Source of the DNA: Confluentibacter citreus
GTDB taxonomy: Bacteria > Bacteroidota > Bacteroidia > Flavobacteriales > Flavobacteriaceae
DNA: 64,000 nucleotides
Direction: 5' to 3'
Assembly: GCF_002807055.1 (NCBI RefSeq)
Contig: NZ_NIXN01000001.1
Coordinates: 124,001 to 188,000 of the forward strand
In this document: one piece after another, positions 1 through 7,460 of the stretch
How the letters are laid out: each line of letters opens with the position of its first letter
Position numbering within the stretch: position 1 is the first letter of the stretch
The notes under the pieces: model-generated
Databases searched by the model: none
What the model was told of the DNA's origin: nothing
The model's input: only the letters and a program-made list of their open reading frames with translations
Program-made: the position numbers and the translations under genes

Positions 1-1427
1 GAAGACAAGGCATCATCTACACTATTAAACAATATACGCATGCCATCTGAAGCTGTTGTTGTTTTATTCCCTGCATTAATAATGCCTGATGTATTATAAG
101 TTCTAATTGAAGACGCAGGCAACGCATAAAAAGGATTTGCGGCAGATGATCCTTGATTATACCATAACCGCTCGCCGGTTAAATTAGTTGTGTAATTGCC
201 CAATCCAATACCAGTAACATCATCCGCATCATCCACATAATTTTCAGGAGTAATTATATCAGATATGGATCCTGAAAAAATGGTCATTCCTATAGAACTC
301 GTAACATCTTCATCTGGTTCCATAACAATAAAAATATCTTGATTATAGAAACCATTATCTAAATTATACAAATACTGACTGATGGCACTTCCGTCATTTT
401 CAAATTTTATAACGGGATTAAAGTTGATATTGGAGGCTTCATCATCTAAATAAGTAGGTTGGGCACTAGATATTGGCTGGATGGCATGTTTACCATTGGT
501 ACCTATATCTGACCATTGTGATACTTTTGAATTTGATTTTGTAACCCCGCGCGTTGATTTTAACCATAATCTGAAATCGGCTGTTATGCCTCCTGGACCA
601 GGTATATTATAATTGAACATTTCTGCACTTACATTAAATGTAAAAACCGTATTTGCCGTGTTTGATATGCTAATCGTTGATGTTAGAGTTCCAGAACCTG
701 CAACTGGGGCGATAAAAGTGACGGGCAGTATTACATAAGAACCCGCAGCTACACTTGCTGTTAAAAATGATGGTGAGTTATTAGGCAATAACACATAAGG
801 CCCCGGGGATGTTGGCACAACAAAATCGGTAGACGAACTTGTAATAGATGTGATGCTTAAAGGGCAACTACCTGTATTAGCAATAATATAATTCCTTGTT
901 ACTGTATTGCCTTCATCTACCACTCCAAAATAAGTGCCATTTGTAGGCCCAGTGGTTACCGATCCATTTAGTATATTGGCAGAAGGACTCCCTCCTAATA
1001 AATTAATTTCCGGATTTCCACTGATTGAAAATGTAAAGAAAAAATCAGGATCTTTTTTAACCTCAATTAATATATCTGTTGATGCACCGCAATTACCACT
1101 TATGTTAGTTATAGTAAAATCTATATTGTTATTATTTCCTTTACAATCTGGAGAATCTACATTTTTAGGCACCTTATCAGTTGACAAACTAAAGTCGGTA
1201 GTATTTGTTATGCTTATGGATTCAATTTTAACTTTTTCGCAATCAGTCCTAATATTTGTAATTCTAAAGGAAATGGTATTACCTGCTGAAATGGCTACCG
1301 TTGAACCATCTGATACCGTAGAGCCCCCTAAAACTTGGACTTGAATATCCTGAGCATTACAAAAAAAACCAAATAGCGACAATACAAATATAATTCTTAC
1401 CGAGCGTAGATTAGAGAGATGTTTCAT
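1..1427 (-). CDS. T9SS-type secreted surface protein, N-terminal part (truncated by window edge)
   Basis: The minus strand is open from an ATG at 1427 to the first base of the window, so at least 475 residues are visible and the C-terminus is missing. The product starts with a signal peptide (MKHLSNLRSVRIIFVLSLFGFFCNAQ). Two repeated beta-sandwich stretches follow; the second (GTYFGVVDEGNTVTRNYIIANTGSCPLSITSI) looks like a choice-of-anchor D / ASPM-SPD-2-Hydin type domain. The last ~170 residues contain FRLWLKSTRG...VSQWSDIGTNGKHAIQP, the pattern of the LamG-like domain common in flavobacterial surface proteins with T9SS sorting domains. The sorting domain itself would lie outside the window, so export by T9SS is inferred. 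A -7 element sits about 30 nt upstream. Confidence 0.8.
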   Translation of the reverse strand, partial: MKHLSNLRSVRIIFVLSLFGFFCNAQDIQVQVLGGSTVSDGSTVAISAGNTISFRITNIRTDCEKVKIESISITNTTDFSLSTDKVPKNVDSPDCKGNNNNIDFTITNISGNCGASTDILIEVKKDPDFFFTFSISGNPEINLLGGSPSANILNGSVTTGPTNGTYFGVVDEGNTVTRNYIIANTGSCPLSITSITSSSTDFVVPTSPGPYVLLPNNSPSFLTASVAAGSYVILPVTFIAPVAGSGTLTSTISISNTANTVFTFNVSAEMFNYNIPGPGGITADFRLWLKSTRGVTKSNSKVSQWSDIGTNGKHAIQPISSAQPTYLDDEASNINFNPVIKFENDGSAISQYLYNLDNGFYNQDIFIVMEPDEDVTSSIGMTIFSGSISDIITPENYVDDADDVTGIGLGNYTTNLTGERLWYNQGSSAANPFYALPASSIRTYNTSGIINAGNKTTTASDGMRILFNSVDDALS

Positions 1428-1738
1428 TGAGAAGATTATAGCATTTTACCTTCCAAAAATAAAATTAATTTTTTAAATTAAACGATAAAAAGCATATAAA
1501 TGCGACAAAAAGCATTTTAGTTGCAGTTCATCGATAAAATGACGCTTACAAAAAAAGTAATTGTGTGAAATATATTATACAGATAAATTAATACAAACCT
1601 CATTATATAATACAAAAGGAATGAGGGTTTATTAAATTAATATTCCTTTATAATAAGAATATAAGGTCTTTTGCAACATTAAAACACTAAAATTCCTTAG
1701 TTTTATTGCAAGATAAAAATTAAGCAAATAAGACAACA
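1428..1738. other. Divergent intergenic region with an inverted repeat
   Basis: This 311-bp AT-rich gap separates two divergent genes. It holds the minus-strand -7 element at 1454-1461 and an inverted repeat, AAACCTCATT (1595-1604) with AATGAGGGTTT (1620-1630), which pairs with one bulged G. I see no small gene in it. Confidence 0.5.
1454..1461 (-). promoter_or_regulatory. Bacteroidota -7 promoter element
   Basis: The minus strand reads TATTTTTG, an exact TAnnTTTG match, 27 nt upstream of the ATG of the truncated surface-protein gene. No clear -33 TTTG partner is visible. Confidence 0.5.
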
Positions 1739-2650
1739 ATGACTAAACTGAAATTTACTATACTAATCGCTTCATCGCTTTTACTAAATTGTTTTTCGCA
1801 ATCCGAAAAAAAAGAATCAATAATAGCAACAAATGCAACATTAGAATTGGTTACATCCGATTATGAATTTGCCTTTACAGAAGGCCCTATTGCTGATAAA
1901 AAAGGTCGCGTATATTTTACAGATCAACCCAAAAACAAAATTTATATCTGGGATGAAAAAAAAGGAGTTAGTCTCTATACTGAAGACGCTAAAAGAGCTA
2001 ACGGTTTATTTTTTAATGCCAAATGGGAATTATTTGCTTGTGCTGAAGAGAACAACCAAATTGGTTATTTTGATAAAAATAAAAACTTTCATGTGGTTTT
2101 TGAGAACTATGATGGCAAGCATCTTAACGGACCTAACGATTTATGGATTGCTCCTAATCAAGGCATCTATTTTACCGATCCATATTGGCAACGACCATTT
2201 TGGTCAAAAGACCATAAAGAAATCCAAGACACAAAAGGAGTATATTATATAAATCCAAAAGGGGAAACCATCAGGATTATAAATGATTATAGAATTCCAA
2301 ACGGTATTATAGGAACTCCCGACGGAAAAACTCTTTATGTTGCTGATATGGGAGCAAGGGAAACGTTTAGGTATGACATTCAACCCGATGGCTCCATAAC
2401 AAATAAAACGCCATTTGTAAAATATGGGAGTGATGGTATGACTATAGATAATGAAGGTAATGTTTATTTGACCACCTCAAATAAAGTCATGGTTTTTAAT
2501 CCACAAGGCGAACTTCTTGAGGAAATTACAGTTCCCGAAGCACCTACCAATGTATGTTTTGGGGGAAAAAAACGAAATATTCTTTTTATTACTTCAAGAA
2601 CCACTAATTATACATTAAAAATGAACGTGAAAGGAGTGGATAAGGTATAA
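1739..2650 (+). CDS. SMP-30/gluconolactonase-family secreted beta-propeller protein
   Basis: The 303-residue protein has a hydrophobic N-terminus ending LLLNC, which could be an atypical lipobox (Asn before Cys), so it is probably a lipoprotein or periplasmic. The rest matches the SMP-30/gluconolactonase/LRE propeller: an early acidic residue in FAFTEGPIADKKGRVYFTDQP, then LNGPNDLWIAPNQGIYFTDPYW, IPNGIIGTPDGKTLYVADMGA and YGSDGMTIDNEGNVYLTTSNK, which supply the divalent-metal ligands in the family. Known members hydrolyse sugar lactones, but the substrate cannot be told from sequence. It stands alone, 50 bp before a TPR gene on the same strand, possibly co-transcribed. Confidence 0.85.
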   Translation: MTKLKFTILIASSLLLNCFSQSEKKESIIATNATLELVTSDYEFAFTEGPIADKKGRVYFTDQPKNKIYIWDEKKGVSLYTEDAKRANGLFFNAKWELFACAEENNQIGYFDKNKNFHVVFENYDGKHLNGPNDLWIAPNQGIYFTDPYWQRPFWSKDHKEIQDTKGVYYINPKGETIRIINDYRIPNGIIGTPDGKTLYVADMGARETFRYDIQPDGSITNKTPFVKYGSDGMTIDNEGNVYLTTSNKVMVFNPQGELLEEITVPEAPTNVCFGGKKRNILFITSRTTNYTLKMNVKGVDKV

Positions 2651-2702
2651 ATTAAAAGTTTATAATTTTAAATTCAGTTGTTCGTTTATAATTAAAAAGA
2701 CT

Positions 2703-3659
2703 ATGCGAAAATCTATACTTATTGCAATTATATTTCCTTTACTGTCTTTTGGTCAAGCAAACAAGTTATTAAGGCAAGGTTTAAAGTCAACAAATTTTAA
2801 TGAGCAAATTGAACTCTTTACTCAAGTCATTAAATTAGAACCAAAAAATCTGGATGCTTATTTTTATAGAGGACTAGCAAAATACAATTTGGGTGAATAC
2901 ACAAGTGCCATTTTAGATTATACCAATGTTATATTTTACAAGCCAGATGCCGATACATACTACAATAGGGGCAATAGCAAATTTGCTCTTGAAGATTATG
3001 TTGGCGCTAAAGAAGATTATACAAAGGCCTTAGAATTAAACAACAGGCTTATAGATGCTATTTATAATTTAGCGCTAGCAAACGTTTACTTAGGTGAATT
3101 TAGTGAAGCCATTGTACACTTTGATAAAATTACCAATCTATTCCCTGGTGATGCTAATGTTTATAATCAAAAAGGGATGGCCTACATGGAACTTAAAAAT
3201 TATAAAGAAGCCTTTAACAACTTTACCAATAGCATTTTATTAAATCCGAATACCAATGCCTTTTACACTCGGGGCATTGCACTGTTAAGTATTAATTATT
3301 ACAAAGAAGCAAAAGCCGATTTTTACAAAGCTATAGAACTTGACAAAAATAATTCGCCTTGTTATTTTTATGCCGGTGTAACCAATCTTTTTTTAGGTGA
3401 GTTTGTTCCTGCGGTTACAGCATTTACCGAGTCTATTAAATTTGATGCTTTAGATTTTGATGCCTATTTAGGACTAGCCATGGCCCAATACAAGGCTAAT
3501 GATAAAATACAAGCCAAAATTAATTTTCAGAAGGCAAAAAGTATTATCAGTCCAAATGCTTCTAATACTGATAGTATGGACGTTTTCAACAACACCTATT
3601 GGTATAAAAACCAATCTTTTTACTTTAATGATATGTTTAAAGAACTTAATGCTTTATAG
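2703..3659 (+). CDS. Secreted tetratricopeptide-repeat protein
   Basis: The 318-residue product starts with a signal peptide (MRKSILIAIIFPLLSFGQA). It is then built almost entirely of 34-residue TPR units, about seven, from residue 25 to 285; examples are LDAYFYRGLAKYNLGEYTSAI, ADTYYNRGNSKFALEDYVGAKEDYTKAL and CYFYAGVTNLFLGEFVPAVTAF. TPR arrays mediate protein-protein contacts; there is no catalytic domain and nothing identifies the partner. It ends 3 bp before the convergent rsmG gene. The start is the ATG at 2703, and periplasmic location is inferred. Confidence 0.85.
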   Translation: MRKSILIAIIFPLLSFGQANKLLRQGLKSTNFNEQIELFTQVIKLEPKNLDAYFYRGLAKYNLGEYTSAILDYTNVIFYKPDADTYYNRGNSKFALEDYVGAKEDYTKALELNNRLIDAIYNLALANVYLGEFSEAIVHFDKITNLFPGDANVYNQKGMAYMELKNYKEAFNNFTNSILLNPNTNAFYTRGIALLSINYYKEAKADFYKAIELDKNNSPCYFYAGVTNLFLGEFVPAVTAFTESIKFDALDFDAYLGLAMAQYKANDKIQAKINFQKAKSIISPNASNTDSMDVFNNTYWYKNQSFYFNDMFKELNAL

Positions 3660-3662
3660 CAG

Positions 3663-4292
3663 CTATCCTTTGTACTTTAAAGGCAAGTATACCAGTTTTT
3701 TAGTTTCGTAAAATTCTTCTGAGAAATAATCGCTTAAATTATAAACCACAATGTTTTTATAATCTTTTAGTTCTTCCTCAAGGTCTCCTCCCTTCAAATA
3801 TAAAACGCCATTTTTGATGGTGTGCTTTTGTTCTTTAGCTATTTTACCTTTAGTCCAATGTACAAAGGTTGGCATAGCCGCTACCGCCCTACTTACTATA
3901 AAATCATAATGACCAGTAATATCTTCAACACGGCTATTAGTGGTTTTTACATTTTCTAAACCCAAACCTTCAACAACCTCATCAACAACCTTTATCTTTT
4001 TTGCTATGCTATCAACCAAATGAAATGAGGAGTCGGGAAACATAATGGCTAAAGGAATACCTGGAAAACCACCACCCGTGCCCACATCTAAAATATTACT
4101 TCCTTCGTTAAAACTTATAAACTTAGCAATCCCTAAAGAATGTAAAACATGTCGCAGATAAAGTTCATCTATATCTTTTCTTGAAACCACATTTATTTTT
4201 AAATTCCAATCTTCATAAAGTGATTGCAAGGCCGTGAATTTTGTTATTTGGTCTTCAGTGAGATGTGGGAAATATTTTAAAATAAGCTCCAT
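3663..4292 (-). CDS. rsmG: 16S rRNA (guanine-527-N7) methyltransferase RsmG (GidB)
   Basis: The 209-residue protein is the normal length for RsmG. It carries the SAM-binding glycine loop ILDVGTGGGFPGIPLAIMFP (about residues 67-86), the HLVDSIAKKIKVVDEV adenosine-binding segment and the conserved FIVSRAVAAMP motif. RsmG methylates G527 in the 530 loop of 16S rRNA in the cytoplasm. A minus-strand TATTTTTG at 4310-4317 lies just upstream of the ATG at 4292, so the gene has its own short-leader promoter, divergent from the desaturase gene. Confidence 0.95.
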   Translation of the reverse strand: MELILKYFPHLTEDQITKFTALQSLYEDWNLKINVVSRKDIDELYLRHVLHSLGIAKFISFNEGSNILDVGTGGGFPGIPLAIMFPDSSFHLVDSIAKKIKVVDEVVEGLGLENVKTTNSRVEDITGHYDFIVSRAVAAMPTFVHWTKGKIAKEQKHTIKNGVLYLKGGDLEEELKDYKNIVVYNLSDYFSEEFYETKKLVYLPLKYKG

Positions 4293-4309
4293 TTACTTCA
4301 AATTTTGAG

Positions 4310-4317
4310 CAAAAATA
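4310..4317 (-). promoter_or_regulatory. Bacteroidota -7 promoter element of rsmG
   Basis: The minus strand reads TATTTTTG, matching TAnnTTTG, 18 nt upstream of the rsmG ATG. The leader would be only about 10 nt. Confidence 0.5.
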
Positions 4318-4356
4318 TACTTTTTACAGTCATAAATTTAATAAAAAACGTTATTA

Positions 4357-4374
4357 GTATAAACTGGTTTATAC
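4357..4374. promoter_or_regulatory. Operator-like palindrome at the desaturase promoter
   Basis: GTATAAACTGGTTTATAC has two perfect 8-bp arms around a TG centre. It ends 1 bp before the TATCTTTG -7 element of the desaturase gene, exactly where a repressor or activator would act. The regulator is unknown. Confidence 0.5.
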
Positions 4375-4375
4375 C

Positions 4376-4383
4376 TATCTTTG
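4376..4383 (+). promoter_or_regulatory. Bacteroidota -7 promoter element of the desaturase gene
   Basis: TATCTTTG matches TAnnTTTG exactly and lies 52 nt before the chosen ATG at 4435. Its last bases form the TTG codon at 4381, so a start there is unlikely. Confidence 0.6.
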
Positions 4384-4434
4384 CACCGCGTATGGTATAA
4401 CGCCGAAAACCAAATATCATATTTAATTAATAGC

Positions 4435-5535
4435 ATGAATAAACAAGCACTTTCATTTTCAAGAACAGATTCAGCAAACTTTTTTAGAACGCTTAATAAG
4501 CGTGTTAATGATTACTTTAAGGAGAATAATATAAAACGTACTGGTAATTGGAATATTTGGTTAAAAACCGTTGTCATGTTTTCTTTGTTTTTAACACCCT
4601 ACTTTTTACTATTAACATTAAACATGCCTGGCTGGGCACAATTATTACTGACCATTGTGATGGGTATTGGCATGGCGGGTGTCGGTATGAACGTCATGCA
4701 CGATGGTAACCATGGATCTTTTTCTAACAAGGAGTGGATAAACCGTTTAATGGGAAGTAGTATTTACATTCTTGCTGGTAACACTTATAACTGGAAAGTA
4801 CAACACAATGTTCTGCACCATACCTATACAAATATACATGGGCATGATGAAGATTTGGATGCTGGACGTATTTTGCGTTTTACTGAACACACCGAATGGA
4901 AATGGCATCATAAATTTCAGCATTATTACTCTGTTTTACTATACGGCTTGTTAACCATTAACTGGGCCATTACTACAGATTTTCTGCAAATGAGACGTTA
5001 TATGAAACGCAAATTATCTTATGGTAAATTCCCTAACCCAACATGGAACTGGAGCAAACTTGTTATATCTAAAGTAATCTATGTAAGCATTTGGATTGTT
5101 ATACCCATGCTCGTTTTAAGTATTGCTTGGTGGAAAATACTTATTGGTTTTTTTATAATGCACTATACTGCTGGTTTAATTTTAAGTGTTGTGTTTCAAT
5201 TGGCACATGTTATGGAAGATGCCGAGATGCCTTTACCCGAAGCAGATGGCACCATGAAAAACACTTGGGCTGTACACCAACTTAAAACAACCATTAATTT
5301 TGGCACAAACAGCAAAATTGTAAATTGGTTTACCGGTGGCCTAAACCACCAAGTAGAGCATCATATATTTCCAAATATTAGCCATGTTCATTATACTAAA
5401 ATATCTAAAATAGTTAAGGAAACAGCGAAAGAATTTAACTTACCTTATAACGAATATCAAACAACCCGTAAAGCCATCGTCGCTCACTTTAAACACTTAA
5501 GGTACATGGGCATGAAACCAGCTTTACAAGTCTAA
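4435..5535 (+). CDS. Membrane fatty acid desaturase (acyl-CoA / acyl-lipid type)
   Basis: The 366-residue integral membrane protein shows the three histidine boxes that bind the di-iron centre: HDGNHGS (about residue 89), HNVLHHTYTN (about 121) and HQVEHHIF (about 304). Hydrophobic pairs lie at about 45-90 and 215-260. Enzymes of this family introduce double bonds into membrane fatty acyl chains. The last box has the Q-x-x-H-H form (HQVEHH) seen in front-end/acyl-lipid desaturases, but regiospecificity cannot be settled by eye. I chose ATG 4435 because an upstream in-frame TTG overlaps the -7 element. An 18-bp palindrome at the promoter suggests dedicated regulation, for example by membrane lipid status. 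Confidence 0.9.
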   Translation: MNKQALSFSRTDSANFFRTLNKRVNDYFKENNIKRTGNWNIWLKTVVMFSLFLTPYFLLLTLNMPGWAQLLLTIVMGIGMAGVGMNVMHDGNHGSFSNKEWINRLMGSSIYILAGNTYNWKVQHNVLHHTYTNIHGHDEDLDAGRILRFTEHTEWKWHHKFQHYYSVLLYGLLTINWAITTDFLQMRRYMKRKLSYGKFPNPTWNWSKLVISKVIYVSIWIVIPMLVLSIAWWKILIGFFIMHYTAGLILSVVFQLAHVMEDAEMPLPEADGTMKNTWAVHQLKTTINFGTNSKIVNWFTGGLNHQVEHHIFPNISHVHYTKISKIVKETAKEFNLPYNEYQTTRKAIVAHFKHLRYMGMKPALQV

Positions 5536-5553
5536 CCATTATTATTTATTTAA

Positions 5554-6738
5554 ATGCAATTACTATCCGATAGAATTTTAAACATGGCTACGTCTGCAAC
5601 TTTAGCAATGGCCGCTAAAGCTAGAGAGCTTAGAACTGAAGGAAAAGACATTATTGGTTTAAGCCTTGGCGAACCAGATTTCCATATTCCAGATTTTATA
5701 AAAGACGCCGCCATTCAAGCCATTAATGAAAATTACAATTCTTACTCACCTGTTGATGGCTACGTAGAGTTAAAACAAGCTATTATCACTAAATTTAAAC
5801 GTGATAACAACTTAACTTATACTCCTGGCCAAATAGTTGTATCGACTGGAGCTAAACAATCTTTGGCAAATATTGCTGCGGTTATGACCAACAAAGGTGA
5901 TGAGGTAATAATACCTTGTCCGTATTGGGTTAGTTATGCCGACCTTATAAAACTTAACGATGGTATTCCTGTAGAAGTTGCAACATCTATCGACACGGAT
6001 TTTAAAATGACTCCGGCCCAATTGGAAGCTGCTATCACACCAAATACTAAAATGATTTGGTTTAGCTCGCCTTGTAACCCAAGTGGGTCTATTTATAGCA
6101 AAGATGAATTAAGGGCTTTGGCAGATGTATTGGTAAAATACCCTAACATTTATGTTGTATCGGATGAGATTTACGAACATATTAATTATGTAGGCAAACA
6201 TGCGAGCATGGCTCAATTTGAAGACATGTACGACCGCACCATTACCGTAAACGGGGTATCGAAAGCGTTTGCTATGACAGGGTGGCGTATTGGATATATT
6301 GGTGCACCAGAAAAAATTGCGCGTGCTTGTAACAAGATGCAAGGACAGATTACGAGTGGTGCCAATTGTATTGCTCAACGTGCTACAATAACTGCTCTAA
6401 ACGAACCACCATCTAGAGTGCAATATATGATAGATGAGTTTAAAGTACGCCGTGATTTAATTATAGGATTACTTAGCGACATAGAAGGTTTTAAAACTAA
6501 TACCCCTGAAGGTGCGTTTTATGTATTCCCCGATATTTCTTATTTCTTCGGAAAAACAATAAAAGGCATGACCATAAATAATGCTTCTGATTTCTCCATG
6601 TTTTTATTGGAAAAAGCATTAGTTGCCACAGTTGATGGAGAATCGTTTGGAAATCCAGATTGTATTAGAATTTCTTATGCAGCTTCACAAGAACAAATTA
6701 TTGAAGCCATTAAAAGAATAAAAGAAGCTGTGAGTTAA
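5554..6738 (+). CDS. Class I pyridoxal-phosphate aminotransferase (aspartate aminotransferase type)
   Basis: The 394-residue protein has the class I aminotransferase layout: SLGEPDFHIPDFI near residue 38, SPVDGYVELKQAI, IPCPYWVSYADL, SSPCNPSGSIYSKDEL with the conserved Asn, YVVSDEIYEHINY with the Asp that contacts the pyridine nitrogen, and NGVSKAFAMTGWRIGYI with the Schiff-base lysine. IRISYAAS near the end carries the arginine that binds the alpha-carboxylate. It most likely interconverts aspartate/oxaloacetate and glutamate/2-oxoglutarate in the cytosol. It starts 18 bp after the desaturase stop and is followed by a strong terminator, so the two genes are likely co-transcribed. Confidence 0.9.
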   Translation: MQLLSDRILNMATSATLAMAAKARELRTEGKDIIGLSLGEPDFHIPDFIKDAAIQAINENYNSYSPVDGYVELKQAIITKFKRDNNLTYTPGQIVVSTGAKQSLANIAAVMTNKGDEVIIPCPYWVSYADLIKLNDGIPVEVATSIDTDFKMTPAQLEAAITPNTKMIWFSSPCNPSGSIYSKDELRALADVLVKYPNIYVVSDEIYEHINYVGKHASMAQFEDMYDRTITVNGVSKAFAMTGWRIGYIGAPEKIARACNKMQGQITSGANCIAQRATITALNEPPSRVQYMIDEFKVRRDLIIGLLSDIEGFKTNTPEGAFYVFPDISYFFGKTIKGMTINNASDFSMFLLEKALVATVDGESFGNPDCIRISYAASQEQIIEAIKRIKEAVS

Positions 6739-6753
6739 AGAAAACAGCATTAA

Positions 6754-6789
6754 TAAAAAAGCCGCTAATAATATTAGCGGCTTTTTTTA
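6754..6789 (+). terminator. Rho-independent terminator
   Basis: GCCGCTAATAATATTAGCGGC (6761-6781) folds on itself and is flanked by an A-run and a T-run. It lies just downstream of the aminotransferase gene. Confidence 0.85.
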
Positions 6790-7460
6790 TGCGAAAATGA
6801 TAAGCTATACTCTTTTTAAATATCAAGTTTATAATAAAAAAACTGCCTAGAGTTTTATAACGTGTTTTTAATTCCCAAACTAATACAAGTCATTCCTTTA
6901 ATAATTCTAGACAGTTTGTTTTAATAATTCTCTTTTTCAATGAAGCTTAGACAACAACTATAAATTTAAATTCTATTGAGTATTACAAACAAATAATTAT
7001 ATCACATACTACTAAAATAAATTATATAGTCTTATCCATATTGTTGTTATAAATGATTACGCGATGGGTCATATAATTTAAACAAATGTAATAGGCACTC
7101 GCTTATATTTAATTACACAATTCTAATGAAATATTATAAGATTCAATGAAATGGTACTTAAACGAATCCCATGCAATAAGATTAGTTAATTATATATTAC
7201 ATACAGAAATATTATCAGCTTTGAAATTGTTCCATTAAACAATATTTCTCTAATATTAATAAGAATGCCAAGACTGCTTTGTTAAACAAACAAACAATAC
7301 CAGTTATAATGTTCATGTAATTTCGCAAAAACCACATTTAAAATTTATTAAGTTGATAAATTCAACGAATAAACATGTAAAAAGACCTTTATAATTCTCA
7401 TATTATATTGACATATTGTACTTTAACACCTTAAAGATTACCATATATTGTAGAGATGCC
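6790..7460. other. Gene-free AT-rich stretch
   Basis: About 670 bp without a credible gene on either strand; frames are short and full of stops. It contains an imperfect inverted repeat, AACTGCCTAGA (about 6841) with TCTAGACAGTT (about 6906). No tRNA, insertion sequence end or further clear repeat is visible. Confidence 0.5.

Noticed and set aside
934-1344. Plus-strand reading frame of 136 codons
   Set aside because: It lies antisense to a longer minus-strand frame with a signal peptide and recognisable surface-protein domains, and its own product has no recognisable pattern.
4381-4434. TTG start 18 codons upstream of the desaturase ATG
   Set aside because: The TTG is part of the TATCTTTG promoter element, so it would not be in the mRNA.
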